DNA of 64,000 nt from Lacticaseibacillus absianus (GTDB lineage: Bacteria > Bacillota > Bacilli > Lactobacillales > Lactobacillaceae), in assembly GCF_013407595.1 (NCBI RefSeq), contig NZ_JABEKX010000001.1:124001-188000 (forward strand). Reading direction: 5' to 3'. A program made the translations under genes and the position numbers. Under the pieces are notes generated by a model. It was not told where the DNA came from. It searched no databases and saw nothing but the letters and a program-made list of their open reading frames with translations. Shown in pieces: positions 1 to 9,038 of this stretch; the first letter of the stretch is position 1; the number at the start of each line of letters is the position of its first letter.

Positions 1-173
1 CAGCGCAATGGCGAGCGCTGACCTTTGATCTGCACTGGCAAGGAGTGCGGTTAACCGTGCGGGCAACGCCCACTAGCGTGCACATCAGTGGCGCGGTAGC
101 GGCGCCGTTGGCAATGCAAGTGGCCGGGCAAACGGTGGAATTTACGGGTGACTTGCGCGTGACTTTGGATTAA
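1..173 (+). CDS. GH65 family glycoside phosphorylase, C-terminal end (partial)
   Basis: The window opens inside a reading frame that ends at the TAA at 171-173. The 56 visible residues start AQWRALTFDLHWQGVRLTV and form short beta strands. This resembles the small C-terminal beta-sandwich domain of GH65 maltose/kojibiose/trehalose phosphorylases, which usually contains a 'W..L.F.l.w.G..l.v' pattern. The catalytic part lies upstream, outside the window, so substrate cannot be inferred. The neighbours (LacI regulator, GH36, GH13_31 alpha-glucosidase) fit an alpha-glucoside catabolic operon, which supports the call. The domain is short and poorly conserved, so the family assignment is moderate. 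Confidence 0.55.
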   Translation, partial: AQWRALTFDLHWQGVRLTVRATPTSVHISGAVAAPLAMQVAGQTVEFTGDLRVTLD

Positions 174-231
174 CATTCTTATAAATTGTATCATTGCTGC
201 GCCAATGCGTACGGTAAAGGAGTGTTCAGTC

Positions 232-1269
232 ATGGCGGTAAAAATCTATCAGGTGGCAGCGGAAGCCGGGGTCTCGGTGGGGACGGTGTCACGGGTGTTT
301 AATCACTATCCCGATGTGAGTGAAGAGACTCGGCGTCGGGTGCTGGCGACTGCTAAGCACCTCGGTTACGTGCCTAACGTGGCCGCACGGACGTTATCGT
401 CTAAGTCTTTGGCGACTGTGGCGTTGATCCTTAATGAAGTCGCGAGAGGCTTTGAAGGCACCTTGGCGATGCACCTGATGCAAGGGGTGAACCGCTATAC
501 GCAAAAACACGGTATCGAATTCGTCTTATATATGACAGATGCTGAGCTGCAGCGAGAGAAAACTTTCGAGCAGTTCTGCTTGGAGCGTAACATCACTGGC
601 GCGATTGTCCACGGGCTGAACGTCGGTGACCCGTTCATCAGCCAGATTCAGGCCAGTAAAATCCCGGTGGTGTGTATCGAACAAGAGATCTTAGGGGCCA
701 ACACTGCTTCGATCGGCATTGACAACCGCGCGGCAGAGTTGGAAGTGACAAGTGACATGTTGCGGCAAGGACGCCGGAACCTTGTGATGATCAATGGGTG
801 GCGCACTGCCGCTGTCAGCCAGCAGCGCCAGCAAGGCTTTTTGGAGGCGCTGGCACAAGCTGACCGACCGATTTTGGACTACACGGTTCAGTTTGCTGGC
901 TTTGATCTCGATAACGCGATGGCCCTCACCAACCGGCTGATCGTGCAGCACCCGACCATCGATGGCTTCATCTGTGCTAGTGACATTATGGCGGTGGGGG
1001 TGCTCAAAGCGTTGCGTCAGCACGGAATCGCTGTACCCACTCAAGTCGCAGTTGCAGGGTTTGACAACACGGTGGTCGGGCGGTATATGGAACCGTCTTT
1101 AAGCACCGTGGAGCAACATATGGAAGCGATGGGGGGACGCGCGGCGAAGCTGATGCATGACTTGATCGGGCATAAGTTACCGCAAGACTACACCAAACGC
1201 AACGTATTTGTCCCCTATGAGTACATTCAGCGCCGCAGTACTGACTTTGGGCGCGATCGTGAAGGTTAA
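232..1269 (+). CDS. LacI/GalR family transcriptional regulator
   Basis: This is a 345-residue sugar-responsive repressor. The N-terminal helix-turn-helix (about residues 4-50) has the LacI signature: VAAEAGVSVGTVSRVFNHYP followed by VSEETRRRVLATAKHLGYVPN, the hinge helix. A periplasmic-binding-protein-like effector domain follows, with motifs such as GFDNTVVGRYMEPSLSTVEQ near the C-terminus. I chose ATG 232 because AAAGGAG (216-222) is correctly spaced for it; an in-frame ATG at 205 has no such site. It lies between the GH65 end and the GH36 gene, in the same direction and 15 bp from the latter, so it probably controls this alpha-glucoside operon. The effector is unknown. Confidence 0.9.
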   Translation: MAVKIYQVAAEAGVSVGTVSRVFNHYPDVSEETRRRVLATAKHLGYVPNVAARTLSSKSLATVALILNEVARGFEGTLAMHLMQGVNRYTQKHGIEFVLYMTDAELQREKTFEQFCLERNITGAIVHGLNVGDPFISQIQASKIPVVCIEQEILGANTASIGIDNRAAELEVTSDMLRQGRRNLVMINGWRTAAVSQQRQQGFLEALAQADRPILDYTVQFAGFDLDNAMALTNRLIVQHPTIDGFICASDIMAVGVLKALRQHGIAVPTQVAVAGFDNTVVGRYMEPSLSTVEQHMEAMGGRAAKLMHDLIGHKLPQDYTKRNVFVPYEYIQRRSTDFGRDREG

Positions 1270-1284
1270 TCAAGGAGGGAGCGT

Positions 1285-2973
1285 ATGTATCAGGTTCTGA
1301 CGCATTCAAAAACCACGGTGGTCGATACCGTCCAGCTAGCGCCACAACTGGTGGCACTACACGCACAGGCGTCGGCTCAGGTAGCGCTGGAGGTGGTACT
1401 GCCGATGGCTGGCATCGCTTATCAGTGGCATCCGCTTAAGGCGTATGACAACACCGTCAAAGCCGATTGGGCGGGTCAAGCGACGGTGGCTGTCAACCAG
1501 TCGGCACCGGTTGTCGCTTATTACGATATTGAAGGCCAAAACCGGCTGACAGTGGCATGTGATTGTTTGACGCAGCCAGTGGTGATCAACGCAGGCGTGC
1601 GCGAAGAAGACGGGACGCTACACCTTACCTTTAGCGCTTCGGTGACAGCGTTAACTATTCGCATCGATCAGCGACAGGTGCCTTATTATCAAGCGATTCA
1701 GGCGGTCAGCCGGTGGTGGGAAGAACAAGTGACGCCGTACCCCGCGACAGAGGCGCAGCGCACGGCCTATTATTCCACCTGGTATAGTTGCCACCAAGAC
1801 TTGTCTGCAAAGATGCTTGAGGCGCAGGCGGTCGCGATGCAAGCCAACGGCATCACCCGCTTGATCCTGGATGACGGCTGGCAGACCGATGACAACCACC
1901 GGGGGTATGCCTATACCGGCGATTGGCAGGTGGCCACCCACAAATTTCCTGATTTTGCTGGGTTCGTGCGGCAGATGCACGCGCATGGTATCGAGGTAGT
2001 GGTGTGGTTTAGTGTCCCGTTTGTCGGCATGCGTGCCGCCAAGTGGCCGGCAGTCCAAGACAAGTTGCTTTATACCTGGGAAAAAGAGCAGTGTGGCGTG
2101 TTGGATTTGCGTTATCAAACCAACATCGATTACCTAGTAACCACCTACCGAGACTTTGTCACTCAATACGGCATCGACGGGCTTAAGCTCGACTTCATCG
2201 ATTCGTTCATGATGCATCCCCAGACGCCGGCGTACGATCCGGCAGTGATGCAATATCGGACGGTTGCACAAGGGTTATTGGTGTTGTTAGCAGCGGTCAA
2301 GCGCGTCGTGCAGCAGCATTCACCGAACTTTTTTGTTGAATTCCGGCAGCGTTATATCGGGCCGGTGATGCGCCAATATGCGAACGCATTGCGGGTATCA
2401 GACTGTCCGTATGCCGCCCAGACCAACCACGTCGGCATTTGTGACCTCCGGTTATTGAGCGGCGAGACGCCGGTTCATTCAGATATGGTCATGTGGCATC
2501 CTGACGAAGCGCCAGCGCAAGTCGCGCTACAGCTGCAGGCGTCGTTGTTTGGCGTCTTGCAACTGTCGGTTGATCTGACCCGCCAAACTGCCACACAACT
2601 CGCGGTACTGGCGCAGTTTTTGAAGGTGGCGCGTGCATATATGGCGCCGCTTCAACTCGGCGAGTTCGCTCCACTGCATCCAGAGTTGAATTACCCAGTA
2701 GTCAGCGGCGAGGCAGACGGGGTGCGGGTGGTGCAGATGACCGGTGGTAATTACCCGGTGACACTCACCACTGATGAGACCCTAATTATTAACAGCAGTG
2801 CGGCCACTCGTCTCACACTGTACCTGAAGCCTGCCACCCGCTACCGTGTGCAACAGTGGGACTGCTGTGGGCAAACAGGCGCCAGCCAGGAAATCGCGCA
2901 GACGCCGGCGGTGATCAGCCAAACTGTCGGTGGGTATACACGAATCGTTGCAGTCGATGAAGGGAAAGGGTAG
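1285..2973 (+). CDS. GH36 family glycosidase (alpha-galactosidase-like)
   Basis: A 562-residue enzyme without a signal peptide, so cytoplasmic. After an N-terminal beta region (to about 150), a TIM barrel carries clan GH-D signatures: LILDDGWQ, the nucleophile strand LKLDFIDSF (Asp near residue 302) and RVSDCPY, whose Asp near 373 is the likely acid/base. It is shorter than typical 720-740-residue GH36 alpha-galactosidases and lacks most of their large N-terminal beta-supersandwich, so it belongs to a compact GH36 subgroup whose substrate could be an alpha-galactoside or another alpha-glycoside. AAGGAGGGA precedes ATG 1285. It sits between the LacI gene and the GH13 gene (9 bp gap), so it is probably co-transcribed with both. 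Confidence 0.8.
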   Translation: MYQVLTHSKTTVVDTVQLAPQLVALHAQASAQVALEVVLPMAGIAYQWHPLKAYDNTVKADWAGQATVAVNQSAPVVAYYDIEGQNRLTVACDCLTQPVVINAGVREEDGTLHLTFSASVTALTIRIDQRQVPYYQAIQAVSRWWEEQVTPYPATEAQRTAYYSTWYSCHQDLSAKMLEAQAVAMQANGITRLILDDGWQTDDNHRGYAYTGDWQVATHKFPDFAGFVRQMHAHGIEVVVWFSVPFVGMRAAKWPAVQDKLLYTWEKEQCGVLDLRYQTNIDYLVTTYRDFVTQYGIDGLKLDFIDSFMMHPQTPAYDPAVMQYRTVAQGLLVLLAAVKRVVQQHSPNFFVEFRQRYIGPVMRQYANALRVSDCPYAAQTNHVGICDLRLLSGETPVHSDMVMWHPDEAPAQVALQLQASLFGVLQLSVDLTRQTATQLAVLAQFLKVARAYMAPLQLGEFAPLHPELNYPVVSGEADGVRVVQMTGGNYPVTLTTDETLIINSSAATRLTLYLKPATRYRVQQWDCCGQTGASQEIAQTPAVISQTVGGYTRIVAVDEGKG

Positions 2974-2982
2974 GGACACAAT

Positions 2983-4662
2983 ATGACAGTATGGTGGCAA
3001 AAAGCGGTAGTTTATCAGGTCTATCCGCGCAGCTTTCAAGATTCAAACGGCGATGGAATCGGTGATCTGCAAGGGGTGTTGCAGCACATCGACTACATCA
3101 AGAAACTCGGCGCCGATGTCGTTTGGTTGAATCCAGTGTACCGCTCACCTAACGATGATAACGGTTATGATATCTCAGACTACCAACAGATTCAGCCTGA
3201 TTTTGGTACACTGGCGGATTTGCGGGCTGTGATCGACGCTTGCCATCAAAATGGGCTGCGGTTGATGATGGATCTGGTGGTGAATCACACCTCAGACGAG
3301 CATGACTGGTTCGTCGCCTCGCGCACCAGCCGCGAAGATCCGTTCCATGATTTTTATATCTGGCGTGAAGGGCGCAACGGCAACCCACCGACGAATTGGC
3401 GTTCTGAATTCGGTGGCTCGGTATGGCAATATGACCCGCAAGTCGATCAGTATTACCTGCATATGTTCACCAAGAAGCAGCCGGACTTGAACTGGCGCAA
3501 TCCAAAAGTACGTCAAAAGGTCTTCGATATGATGGATTGGTGGTGTCAACAAGGTATTGATGGTTTCCGGATGGACGTCATTAACTTGATTTCGAAACCT
3601 GAGCCGCTGACCGATGATCCTCACCTCACCCAAGACGCCCGCACATCATCGTTAGGCTACGTTGCCAACGGTCCGCACGCGCATGAGTATTTGCAGGCAA
3701 TGAATCAGCAGGTGTTGCGTCGCTACCCGCTGATGACTGTCGGCGAGACTCCTGATGTCACTCCGGATGACGCGATTAAGTATGCCGGGTTCGACCGAGG
3801 CGAGCTGCAGATGGTGTTCCAATTCGAACACATGCAGTTAGAGAACGATCCAGTCGTCGGCAAGTGGACCACCAACCGCGCTAGCCTCCCGGCGCTGAAG
3901 GCGGCTCTGTCGCGGTGGCAAACAGCCTTAGATGGCAAGGCGTGGAACAGCTTGTATTGGAATAACCACGACCAGCCACGGGTGGTGTCACGCTTCGGTA
4001 ATGATCTCGCCGAATACCGCGAGCTATCCGCCAAGATGCTGGCGAACACCCTGCACATGATGCAAGGGACGCCGTATATTTATCAGGGCGAAGAAATCGG
4101 TATGACTAATGTTGCCTTCGCGGACATTCGAAACTATCGCGACGTTGAGATCAAGAATACTTACCGCGAATTGGTGGAAGAAACGAAGACTTTGACGCCA
4201 GCACAGATGAAGGCTGCCATTGAGTATCGCGGGCGTGATAACGCCAGGACGCCGATGCAGTGGCGAGACGCCCCCAACGCTGGGTTCACTACCGGGACGC
4301 CGTGGCTCGGGGTCAACCCCAACTACCCGCAGATCAACGTGGACGCCGCATTGATGGACCCTAACTCGATTTTCTATTTCTATCAGCGCTTGATTCAACT
4401 GCGCAAAGATTATCCGATTATCACCGACGGCCACTATGCGTTGCTGGATCCGGATGACGAGGCGGTGTTCATGTACACGCGCACGCTAGGAGACCAGCAG
4501 CTACTGATGGTTAGCAACTTCACAGACCAAACCCTGCAGCGACCTGTAGCAGCACGCTTAGGTACGCAGCCTGAGGGACTCATTAGTAACTATCCAGCCG
4601 CCGATGTCGACACCTTGCGACCATACGAAACGCGGACGTATCTTTCGACGGTAGTAGGATAA
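2983..4662 (+). CDS. GH13 alpha-glucosidase, oligo-1,6-glucosidase-like
   Basis: A 559-residue cytoplasmic alpha-amylase-family enzyme (usual size for subfamily GH13_31). The conserved regions are visible: DLVVNHTS, GFRMDVINLISK with the nucleophile Asp near 198, VGETPD with the acid/base Glu near 255, and NHDQPR with the transition-state-stabilising Asp near 330. In this subfamily, Val right after the nucleophile (DVIN) goes with alpha-1,6 specificity and Ala/Thr with alpha-1,4, which points to isomaltose-type substrates. Dextran glucosidase or sucrose isomerase-type activity cannot be excluded. It is the last gene of the operon and converges on the leftward TPM gene; a strong hairpin lies between them. 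Confidence 0.9.
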   Translation: MTVWWQKAVVYQVYPRSFQDSNGDGIGDLQGVLQHIDYIKKLGADVVWLNPVYRSPNDDNGYDISDYQQIQPDFGTLADLRAVIDACHQNGLRLMMDLVVNHTSDEHDWFVASRTSREDPFHDFYIWREGRNGNPPTNWRSEFGGSVWQYDPQVDQYYLHMFTKKQPDLNWRNPKVRQKVFDMMDWWCQQGIDGFRMDVINLISKPEPLTDDPHLTQDARTSSLGYVANGPHAHEYLQAMNQQVLRRYPLMTVGETPDVTPDDAIKYAGFDRGELQMVFQFEHMQLENDPVVGKWTTNRASLPALKAALSRWQTALDGKAWNSLYWNNHDQPRVVSRFGNDLAEYRELSAKMLANTLHMMQGTPYIYQGEEIGMTNVAFADIRNYRDVEIKNTYRELVEETKTLTPAQMKAAIEYRGRDNARTPMQWRDAPNAGFTTGTPWLGVNPNYPQINVDAALMDPNSIFYFYQRLIQLRKDYPIITDGHYALLDPDDEAVFMYTRTLGDQQLLMVSNFTDQTLQRPVAARLGTQPEGLISNYPAADVDTLRPYETRTYLSTVVG

Positions 4663-4836
4663 GGTGCGCCCCAAACCATCGTTGGCCCGTGCTTGACCGC
4701 GCCACGGGGTTGAGCCACAAGCAGCAGTTTGAGGCGGGTGCACGACACTGTCAGAACAGGTCGGGCCACCAGCTAGCGCCTGCTCGATCGTATGTCTGCT
4801 CGTCACGCCTTGCGTTCGAACGGACAAAGCAAGCCG

Positions 4837-4894
4837 TATAAGTACAGCCCCTAGTTCAACCCGATCTTAAGGTTGACTAGGGGCTGTACTTATA
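4837..4894. terminator. long inverted repeat between convergent genes, probable bidirectional terminator
   Basis: The arm at 4837-4860 (TATAAGTACAGCCCCTAGT...) pairs with 4872-4894 (...ACTAGGGGCTGTACTTATA) with a single unpaired base; the pairing extends by CG outside, and the loop is 11 nt. It lies between the GH13 gene and the leftward TPM gene. There is no clean T-run, but the stem base is AT-rich on both strands. The rest of 4663-4994 shows no gene or recognised site. Confidence 0.6.
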
Positions 4895-4994
4895 CGCTGG
4901 GCTAAAAGTGTTGGATATCTCAGCTTTCAGCTCGCTAATGTTCAAGTGGACCCTAGCGATTGGCGACGACAGGTGGTCGCTGCGAGTCACAATG

Positions 4995-6861
4995 TCACCA
5001 GCTGGAGGTACCGCCGCCGCCACCGAAATCGCCACCGCCGAAGGAGTCGCCACCGCCGTCGCCGCCGCTTGAACCGCTGGCGTACCAGTCGTCCGCGTGG
5101 TTGACATACATCGAGCTGGTCTTGTAGGTCTTGGTCGTCTCATCCGCATGGAAGAACTGCGTGACGGTCACGCTGCCGAACGCGAAGGCCATGTCGTAGT
5201 AGTCCGGCAGATCGCCCTTACGCTTTTTACCGTGGGCCTTGCCGCCGAGGCTGGTCTTGAGTGACGTCTTGGCCTTGGTGATCGCGGCGTCTTGGGTCGC
5301 GGTCGCAAGCGCCGTGGCCAGGGCCCGATCGTCGTCATGCTGCTTCAGGCGCACGCGTAGATCGCCGAGAAAATTACGGATCATTCGGTTCAGCTGGAGG
5401 TGTCGGTGGGCACGCGTGTTGGTTGCATTCAGCGCGAGGTAACTGACTAGAAGCAAACCGCCGAACAGCAGGCTCATCACGAAAGCGTTGAGCAACTGAA
5501 GGGGGGATTGGCCCGATGCGAGCAGACGCTCAAGAAACTGCATGGCGCGGCGTCCCCAACTGGTGAGTTGAAGGTGAACGCGCAGGGCGGAGATCGAATT
5601 GGCGTGACCGGTGAGCCAGTACAGCCCGAGCACTAGTAGGATCAGCACCCAGCCGTTCGTGATCAACCGAACCAGCCACCACCAGGCCTGCGTTAGCGGG
5701 GGCAACAAGTACGGTCGGACATCAGATGATGGGACACGGTCGCGTTGCTTAGTTTGGGGCAAGCGAAATTGCCGGTCAAAGAGCGGTGTCACCCGGTACC
5801 AGTCGTCCTGGTGGCGCCGATACATACTCGTCTGCTTGAAGCTGCGATCGGGCGTGCGGGCATTGGCGTAGAATTTTGCGATCGTCGTGCGTCCGAACGC
5901 GAACTGCATGCTGTAGTAATCCGGCACGCCCATTTTATCGACGGCGTTCACGTTTGTCGGCAGTAGTTGTGCGCGTAGCGTTGTCCGTGCGGTTTTGACT
6001 GGTGTGGGATGTGGTGAGGCGAGTATGGCAGTCGCGTCAAGCTGTGGGTCGATCGCGTGCATCGCGCTCAAGTAGTGTTGCACGAGGGCGTCTAGCCGCA
6101 CGCGCGCCTGAAGGTGGCGGCTCAAGCGGTGCATTGTGTACAGGGCGAGGCCCAGACCCGCCAGTGCGACCAGGAGGCTGAAGACGCCGTGCGTGGTGTT
6201 GAGCCAGGTCCAGATCGCGGTGAGGGGGTGGAATCCGGTGTGCGTCTGGAGATGAGCGATCCGACTGGCGTCAACCGCACCGGTGCGGATCAGTTGGTCC
6301 AACCGTTGTGTGACCAGCTGCACGCCTGCGTTGTAATCGCCACGGCGATAATCGGTTTTGACCTGGTCGTCGGTCACCACATCGGTCATCGCGTCGGGGA
6401 TCCGACTTTCCATCCCGTAGCCCACTTCGAGGCGGGCTTGGCGCTCAGCTTTGGCAATGAGGTAGACGACCCCGCTGTCTTCGTCGGCATCGCCGACGCC
6501 TAGCGTGGTGGCCTGCTCAAGGGTGAACTGTTCGATCGTTGTGTCGGTCGGTAAGTGATCCACCGTGATCATGCGGGTGGTGCGCGAGCTGCTTGTAGCG
6601 CGTGTTCATCTTGTGGATCGCGGTCTTGGTCTCGGCGCTGAGCAGGTGCGCGTTGTCGGAGACGAAAATGTTATTCGGGTCGACTTGAACGGTGCTGGTG
6701 CCCGGCCGGGGCAGTGCGGTCCAGATCATCATGCCGATCAGGACCACGGCCAAGAGGAGTGGCGTGAGTTTCAGCGCGACGCCGCCGATCGCGGCAACGC
6801 GCCGTTGCCAAGGCGACCAGGGCCTGGGGACCAGTTGGGCGCGGGGGGAGGAGGAGCGCAT
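4995..6861 (-). pseudogene. TPM-domain membrane protein with internal duplication, frameshifted
   Basis: Two overlapping frames make up one protein. The upstream frame (6861 to 6517) starts with ATG and gives a membrane segment (about residues 25-48) and the first TPM-domain strand (FVSDNAHLLSAET...NTRYKQLA), then runs into unrelated sequence. The downstream frame (to 4995) continues the TPM fold (MITVDHLP...QATTLGVGDADEDSGVVYLIAK). The frames switch near 6575-6590 by a one-base change. The distal part has two related modules, each a membrane segment, an alpha-helical stretch and a DYYxMxFAFG...TSMY...DDWY motif, then a Gly/Ser/Asp-rich tail typical of YgcG-like TPM proteins. An ATG at 6572 could start a shortened product. 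I see no slippery heptamer, so mutation or sequencing error is likelier than programmed frameshifting. Confidence 0.7.
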
Positions 6862-6924
6862 CAGGGTCAGTCCTTTGTAGTTGATTTGTTATGCTTCAAT
6901 CAGCTTAGCATAACTGATCGGCAC

Positions 6925-6951
6925 AAAAAAGGCCCCCGACATGCGGGGACC
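6925..6951 (-). terminator. rho-independent terminator of the DUF975 gene
   Basis: Read leftward, GGTCCCCG (6951-6944) pairs with CGGGGGCC (6938-6931) and is followed by six T (6930-6925). It lies just past the stop codon at 6966, so the DUF975 gene and the TPM gene are probably separate transcripts. A 7-bp dyad GTTATGC/GCATAAC (6888-6914) sits in the TPM promoter region. Confidence 0.75.
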
Positions 6952-6965
6952 GAGCATCAAGGGGG

Positions 6966-7583
6966 CTAGAAGTCTGAGAAGGCCGCATCCGGCTGCTGGA
7001 AGCGGTCACCGGCCAGCTGGCGGTAGTACGCCGCGTTGGTTGCCTGAACGTACGGGGCAAGCCACAGGAAGCCGATCCCGGCCGTGCAGACGGCCAGCAG
7101 GCCCCAGCCGACGAAGCTGAGTTGGAGGATGAAGTAGTCCCACTTGTGGCCGTGCATCAGTTCGCGGCTGGCCGTGATCGCGTCGGTGGCGCCGATCTCG
7201 CCGCCAGCGTGCTGTAGGTCTGCCAGGATGTAAGGGACCTGGGCGTAGGCGAGCGCCTTCACGAGCCCGGGGATCACGAACAGCAGGCTCCAGAGCGCGG
7301 TGAAGATATAGGTCAGCAGGGTGTTAAGAAAAACCGCGATCGGCTGCCCGCTGGTGAACCCGCTGAAGATGTTATTGAATAGGCTTCGGCCTTGCTCGCC
7401 GCTGTCGATGAAGCGTAGGAGCGTGAAGCTGAGCCCGGTCAGGACCATCAGCTGCAAGATCCCCACGGTGAGACTGCCGATTAGGGTCGCAAAGAGGGTC
7501 CCTACGAAGACCAAGGCGATCGCCCAACCCCAGTTGCCTTGTAGGCGCGCTTTGGCCTGTGCTTTTAGTTCTGCTCTTGTCAT
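6966..7583 (-). CDS. DUF975 family integral membrane protein
   Basis: A 205-residue multi-pass membrane protein. It starts MTRAELKAQAKARLQGNWGWAIAL, the typical DUF975 opening, followed by about five or six hydrophobic segments separated by a cytoplasmic stretch (SGEQGRSLFNNIFSGF), with the family pattern ALAYAQVPYILAD...ITASRELMHGHKWDYFIL. I chose ATG 7583 because GGAGG (7595-7591) is 7 nt upstream; ATG 7589 is too close to it and the far upstream start has no site. The function of the family is unknown. It is transcribed leftward, upstream of the TPM gene, but a terminator separates the two. Confidence 0.85.
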   Translation of the reverse strand: MTRAELKAQAKARLQGNWGWAIALVFVGTLFATLIGSLTVGILQLMVLTGLSFTLLRFIDSGEQGRSLFNNIFSGFTSGQPIAVFLNTLLTYIFTALWSLLFVIPGLVKALAYAQVPYILADLQHAGGEIGATDAITASRELMHGHKWDYFILQLSFVGWGLLAVCTAGIGFLWLAPYVQATNAAYYRQLAGDRFQQPDAAFSDF

Positions 7584-7697
7584 GTTCATTCCTCCGTCAG
7601 TGTTACTACTTATAATTATCATTACTATCATACCATGACCCGCGTTATTTTACGCGTCAATAAACGTAAACGGTGGGGCGTCTGCCGGAAAAAGTGG

Positions 7698-7726
7698 TTG
7701 CGTCGGGCGGTGGGACATGCTAATAT
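7698..7726 (+). promoter_or_regulatory. promoter of tRNA-Lys
   Basis: TTGCGT (-35, 7698-7703) and TAATAT (-10, 7721-7726) are separated by 17 bp. The -10 ends 30 bp before the mature tRNA. Confidence 0.6.
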
Positions 7727-7756
7727 ATTTAAGTTGTCAAATGGCAATGCAGCAAT

Positions 7757-7829
7757 GGGTGGTTAGCTCAGCTGGCAGAGCAACGGACTCTTAATCCGTG
7801 GGTCCAGGGTTCGATCCCCTGACCACCCA
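7757..7829 (+). tRNA. tRNA-Lys (anticodon CTT)
   Basis: A 73-nt cloverleaf can be folded by eye. The acceptor stem GGGTGGT pairs with ACCACCC (A as discriminator). The D arm is GCTCAGCTGGCAGAGC. The anticodon stem ACGGA/TCCGT encloses loop CTCTTAA with anticodon CTT (Lys). The T arm contains GGTTCGATCC. CCA is not encoded (CAT follows). It has its own promoter upstream and a terminator directly downstream, so it is a single-gene unit. Confidence 0.95.
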
Positions 7830-7834
7830 TCATC

Positions 7835-7868
7835 GACCGACAAGCGGCGCGCTTGTCGGTCTTTTTTT
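7835..7868 (+). terminator. terminator of tRNA-Lys
   Basis: A perfect 11-bp stem GACCGACAAGC/GCTTGTCGGTC (7835-7845 and 7851-7861) with loop GGCGC is followed by seven T. Between here and the next promoter (7869-8049) I see no gene. Confidence 0.92.
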
Positions 7869-8049
7869 GGCGCGTACCGGTCGCGGCCTCAAAAAATTGC
7901 GCCGCATAAAAATAACAAAATTTTTGTGAAATGGTGAACGGAGGTGGGCGCTTGCTACCTATATGTCCCAACCGGGGGCGCTTGGACGACCGGATAACGG
8001 CGGGGCGCGGCTGGCGCTAGGCAGAAGCTGCCCGCCGGCCAAAACTTAT

Positions 8050-8078
8050 TTGACAAGTTTTCGGGCAGTTGCTAGTAT
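8050..8078 (+). promoter_or_regulatory. promoter of the licT-like / PTS operon
   Basis: A consensus -35 TTGACA (8050-8055), a 17-bp spacer and -10 TAGTAT (8073-8078). It is followed at once by a cre-like dyad and then the antiterminator gene. Confidence 0.8.
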
Positions 8079-8084
8079 GAAGCC

Positions 8085-8098
8085 CGTAAACGTTTACA
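8085..8098 (+). promoter_or_regulatory. cre-like operator (CcpA or other LacI-family protein)
   Basis: CGTAAACGTTTACA matches 13 of 14 positions of the cre consensus TGWAANCGNTNWCA and contains a perfect 12-bp palindrome GTAAACGTTTAC. It starts 7 bp after the -10 box, at the expected transcription start, a position that suits repression. CcpA is the most likely ligand. Confidence 0.7.
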
Positions 8099-8157
8099 GG
8101 TTTTTGGGCAACATTGCTGCACGCACTCAGCACGCTTAACCAATTTAGGTGATCGTC

Positions 8158-9009
8158 TTGCTAATTTCACAAGTGTTAAACAATAACGTTCTACTTGTGG
8201 AGGATGGGCAAGATCAAGAGAAGATCATCTGGGGTCGTGGCATCGGCTTTAAGGCGCACAGCGGGCAGAACTACGACCCGCAGCCAAGCGACAGAGTCTT
8301 TTCTGCCGTGCCACACAATGACGATAAGTGGATCGATTCATTCAAGCAACTGTCGAGTAAGATCCCGCGTGAGTATTTCGAATTGACCGATCAGATCATT
8401 CAACTCGCGCAGCGTCAGATCGACGCCGACTTCGATGAGCATCTCTTGATCCCGTTAACAGACCACATCTACTTCGCAGTAGAACGATTCCGGATGGGTC
8501 TGAATCTCGCCAACCCGATGTTGATCAACCTGAAGCGCTTCTTCGCCAAGGAATACCAGGTGGGGAAGCAAGCCCAGACGATGATCAATCAGCTTTCCGG
8601 CGTCCCTGTCTCGGATGATGAAGCAGGGTTCATCGCCATCCATCTGGTCGAGCACGAGATCCAACACTCAGACAGCTCTATTACTAATTTTTCTAATATT
8701 CTAGAGATCTCATCCGGCGTGAACAATATCATCGAAGCCGCATTCGGGCGCCAGTTCTCAGAGGACAGCATCGCCGTCAGCCGGCTTATGACGCACCTGC
8801 ACTACTTGATCCTACGCAGTGGGACCAAGCACCAGCATAAGGCGTCGCCGGACGACACCGATCTGCTCGATTCACTGATGCGCCGGCACCACCGTGCGGG
8901 CACTTGCCTGCGCCAGGTGGTCGCCTACCTCGAAACGAAGATCGACTACCGCTTCACGGATTCGGATCGGCTCTACCTGCTGATCCACATTGTTCACATA
9001 ACTGAATAA
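8158..9009 (+). CDS. BglG/LicT family transcriptional antiterminator
   Basis: A 283-residue RNA-binding antiterminator controlled by PTS phosphorylation. The N-terminal CAT RNA-binding domain (about 1-55) reads LISQVLNNNVLLVEDG...IIWGRGIGF, as in LicT. Two PRD domains follow (about 65-170 and 171-283), with conserved histidines in LTDHIYFAVERF, AIHLVEHEI, MTHLHYLILR and RRHHRAGTCL...LLIHIVHI. I prefer the TTG start at 8158: it aligns with the LicT N-terminus and follows AGGTGA (8147-8152); the GTG at 8149 is an alternative. Its likely target, a RAT overlapping a terminator, lies right after its stop codon, so it should control the PTS genes that follow and respond to their substrate. Confidence 0.92.
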   Translation: MLISQVLNNNVLLVEDGQDQEKIIWGRGIGFKAHSGQNYDPQPSDRVFSAVPHNDDKWIDSFKQLSSKIPREYFELTDQIIQLAQRQIDADFDEHLLIPLTDHIYFAVERFRMGLNLANPMLINLKRFFAKEYQVGKQAQTMINQLSGVPVSDDEAGFIAIHLVEHEIQHSDSSITNFSNILEISSGVNNIIEAAFGRQFSEDSIAVSRLMTHLHYLILRSGTKHQHKASPDDTDLLDSLMRRHHRAGTCLRQVVAYLETKIDYRFTDSDRLYLLIHIVHITE

Positions 9010-9038
9010 GGGCTTGTAACTTTAAGTAGGCAATACCC
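9010..9038 (+). promoter_or_regulatory. RAT (ribonucleic antiterminator) for the LicT-like protein
   Basis: The 29-nt element begins GGGCTTGTAAC and ends GTAGGCAATACCC. It keeps the known RAT features: a GG...TTGT.AC left half and a GGCAA.ACC right half around a short apical stem (ACT/AGT), with GGG pairing to CCC outside. It overlaps the left arm of the following terminator by 7 nt (9032-9038), so the two folds exclude each other, as in classical BglG-family control. Confidence 0.85.

Noticed and set aside
4837-4894. Inverted repeat considered as a MITE or insertion-sequence remnant
   Set aside because: No target-site duplication or transposase is visible, and its place between convergent genes fits a terminator.
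6575-6590. Programmed ribosomal frameshift in the TPM gene
   Set aside because: No slippery heptamer or obvious downstream pseudoknot; a simple one-base change is more likely.
7768-7971. Leftward frame containing MGGQGIEPWTHGLRVRCSAS
   Set aside because: It is the complement of the tRNA-Lys and its flank; this peptide is a well-known false translation of tRNA genes.
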